Source: Phallusia fumigata
Taxonomy: Eukaryota; Chordata; Ascidiacea; Phlebobranchia; Ascidiidae
Assembly (NCBI GenBank): GCA_008931825.1
Contig: QXVZ01003875.1
Location: forward strand, 1-34,498
Direction of reading: 5' to 3'
DNA: 34,498 nucleotides
In this document: piece by piece, positions 34,044 through 34,498 of the stretch
How the letters are laid out: each line of letters begins with the position of its first letter
How positions within the stretch are numbered: the first letter of the stretch is position 1
The notes under the pieces: model-generated
The model's database searches: none
What the model saw: only the letters and a program-made list of their open reading frames with translations
Told to the model about the DNA's origin: nothing
Made by a program: the position numbers and the translations under genes

Positions 34044-34205
34044 GACCAATCGGATCCACAAAATGCGCCACGCCATCACCAATTGACACGCTTGAGGAAG
34101 TTTATTGACGTCACAGCCAATCAGCTTTCGAGCATCTTGTGCGTCGAAGTCCTTCTTCTCTTGCAAAGTCATTTGCTTGCTGGGGTTGGTGCCGTGCGGA
34201 AGTGA
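34044..34205 (+). promoter_or_regulatory. Housekeeping-type promoter with three CCAAT boxes, CRE and ETS site
   Basis: CCAAT boxes lie at 34046-34050, 34079-34083 and 34117-34121, spaced about three helical turns apart. A full palindromic CRE (TGACGTCA, 34106-34113) is 4 bp before the last CCAAT box (NF-Y next to CREB/ATF). An ETS/GABP-type GCGGAAGTGA lies at 34196-34205. No TATA box is seen. This clustering is typical of broadly expressed animal promoters; the binding factors are inferred. Confidence 0.6.
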
Positions 34206-34498
34206 AACGCTGGTGGTGTTACAAGGTAAATTTGCGCTTGTTCTTCCTATACTGTGATGTAAACATAACTTATTGTTATACATTGGAGTGTCTTTATTAT
34301 GTTTAACAATTTGGTGCATTAAAAGTAATAGTTGGATAAATGATCACACTTGCGTTAAAACAAGTGTCGTTTAAGTATTTAGTGCATTTCATCAACTATT
34401 GTCCATTGCATGTGTTGTTTACTGAAATAGTTTTTAAAACTTGATTTGCTTTAAATGTTTATGTTTTTTGCAGTATTTATTCACGTCAACTTGACATC
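34150..34498 (+). other. Non-coding first exon and start of exon 2 of the next gene
   Basis: Downstream of the promoter, ACAAG|GTAAAT gives a splice donor (exon end 34225). The next strong acceptor, tgttttttgcag, ends at 34473, so exon 2 would start at 34474 and run off the window. The exon 1 segment contains no ATG, so it would be 5'UTR. The exon 1 start is approximate. The 25 bases of exon 2 are too few to identify a product. Confidence 0.5.

Noticed and set aside
33930..34319. 129-codon minus-strand open frame at the window end
   Set aside because: It overlaps a clear plus-strand promoter (CCAAT, CRE, ETS) and its residues resemble no family.

Overview
The window is animal nuclear DNA: AT-rich, with long introns and GT-AG splice sites. 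It most likely comes from an ascidian tunicate of the Ciona type. The grounds are compact chordate-like genes, a TtcA-type gene that I know from no vertebrate, and 3' splice-site-like motifs just upstream of several start codons, as expected where messages receive a spliced leader. Species is inference. Single N bases at 1229, 12082, 12456 and 15158 mark draft-assembly joins, and two of them sit next to locally duplicated sequence that looks like unmerged alleles.

Layout. (1) 1-7345 is a tandem duplication array. Its full unit (about 2479-7345) holds a complete four-exon PLAC8-family gene on the minus strand (2774-4925) followed by the promoter and F-box exon 1 of FBXW5. The unit before it (223-2478) is the same segment shortened by two internal deletions. 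It leaves a broken PLAC8 3' end and a dead F-box exon. Position 1-222 is the end of a third unit. (2) 7213-15088 is FBXW5 (+), an F-box/WD-repeat substrate receptor, with one short exon apparently lost at an assembly join. (3) 15393-20267 is HINFP (-), the zinc-finger activator of histone H4 genes, 12 exons, tail-to-tail with FBXW5. (4) 20601-21858 is DUS4L (+), a tRNA dihydrouridine synthase, head-to-head with HINFP. (5) 22113-32024 is the most unusual gene: 14 exons whose phases all agree, giving 1000 codons plus stop. It fuses a class V PLP-dependent aminotransferase / cysteine-desulfurase-like domain to a TtcA-type PP-loop tRNA thiolase with its cysteine pairs. (6) 34020-34498 looks like the promoter, non-coding first exon and second-exon start of another plus-strand gene.

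The last two genes point to tRNA modification. DUS4L should make dihydrouridine. The fusion protein could draw sulfur from cysteine in its N-terminal half and place it on a tRNA base in its C-terminal half, a self-contained version of a job bacteria split between IscS and TtcA. The two genes are 254 bp apart in the same direction with no AATAAA between them, so co-transcription is possible but unproven. Intronic mobile-element debris (hAT-like MITEs, tRNA-derived SINE-like pieces) is scattered throughout.
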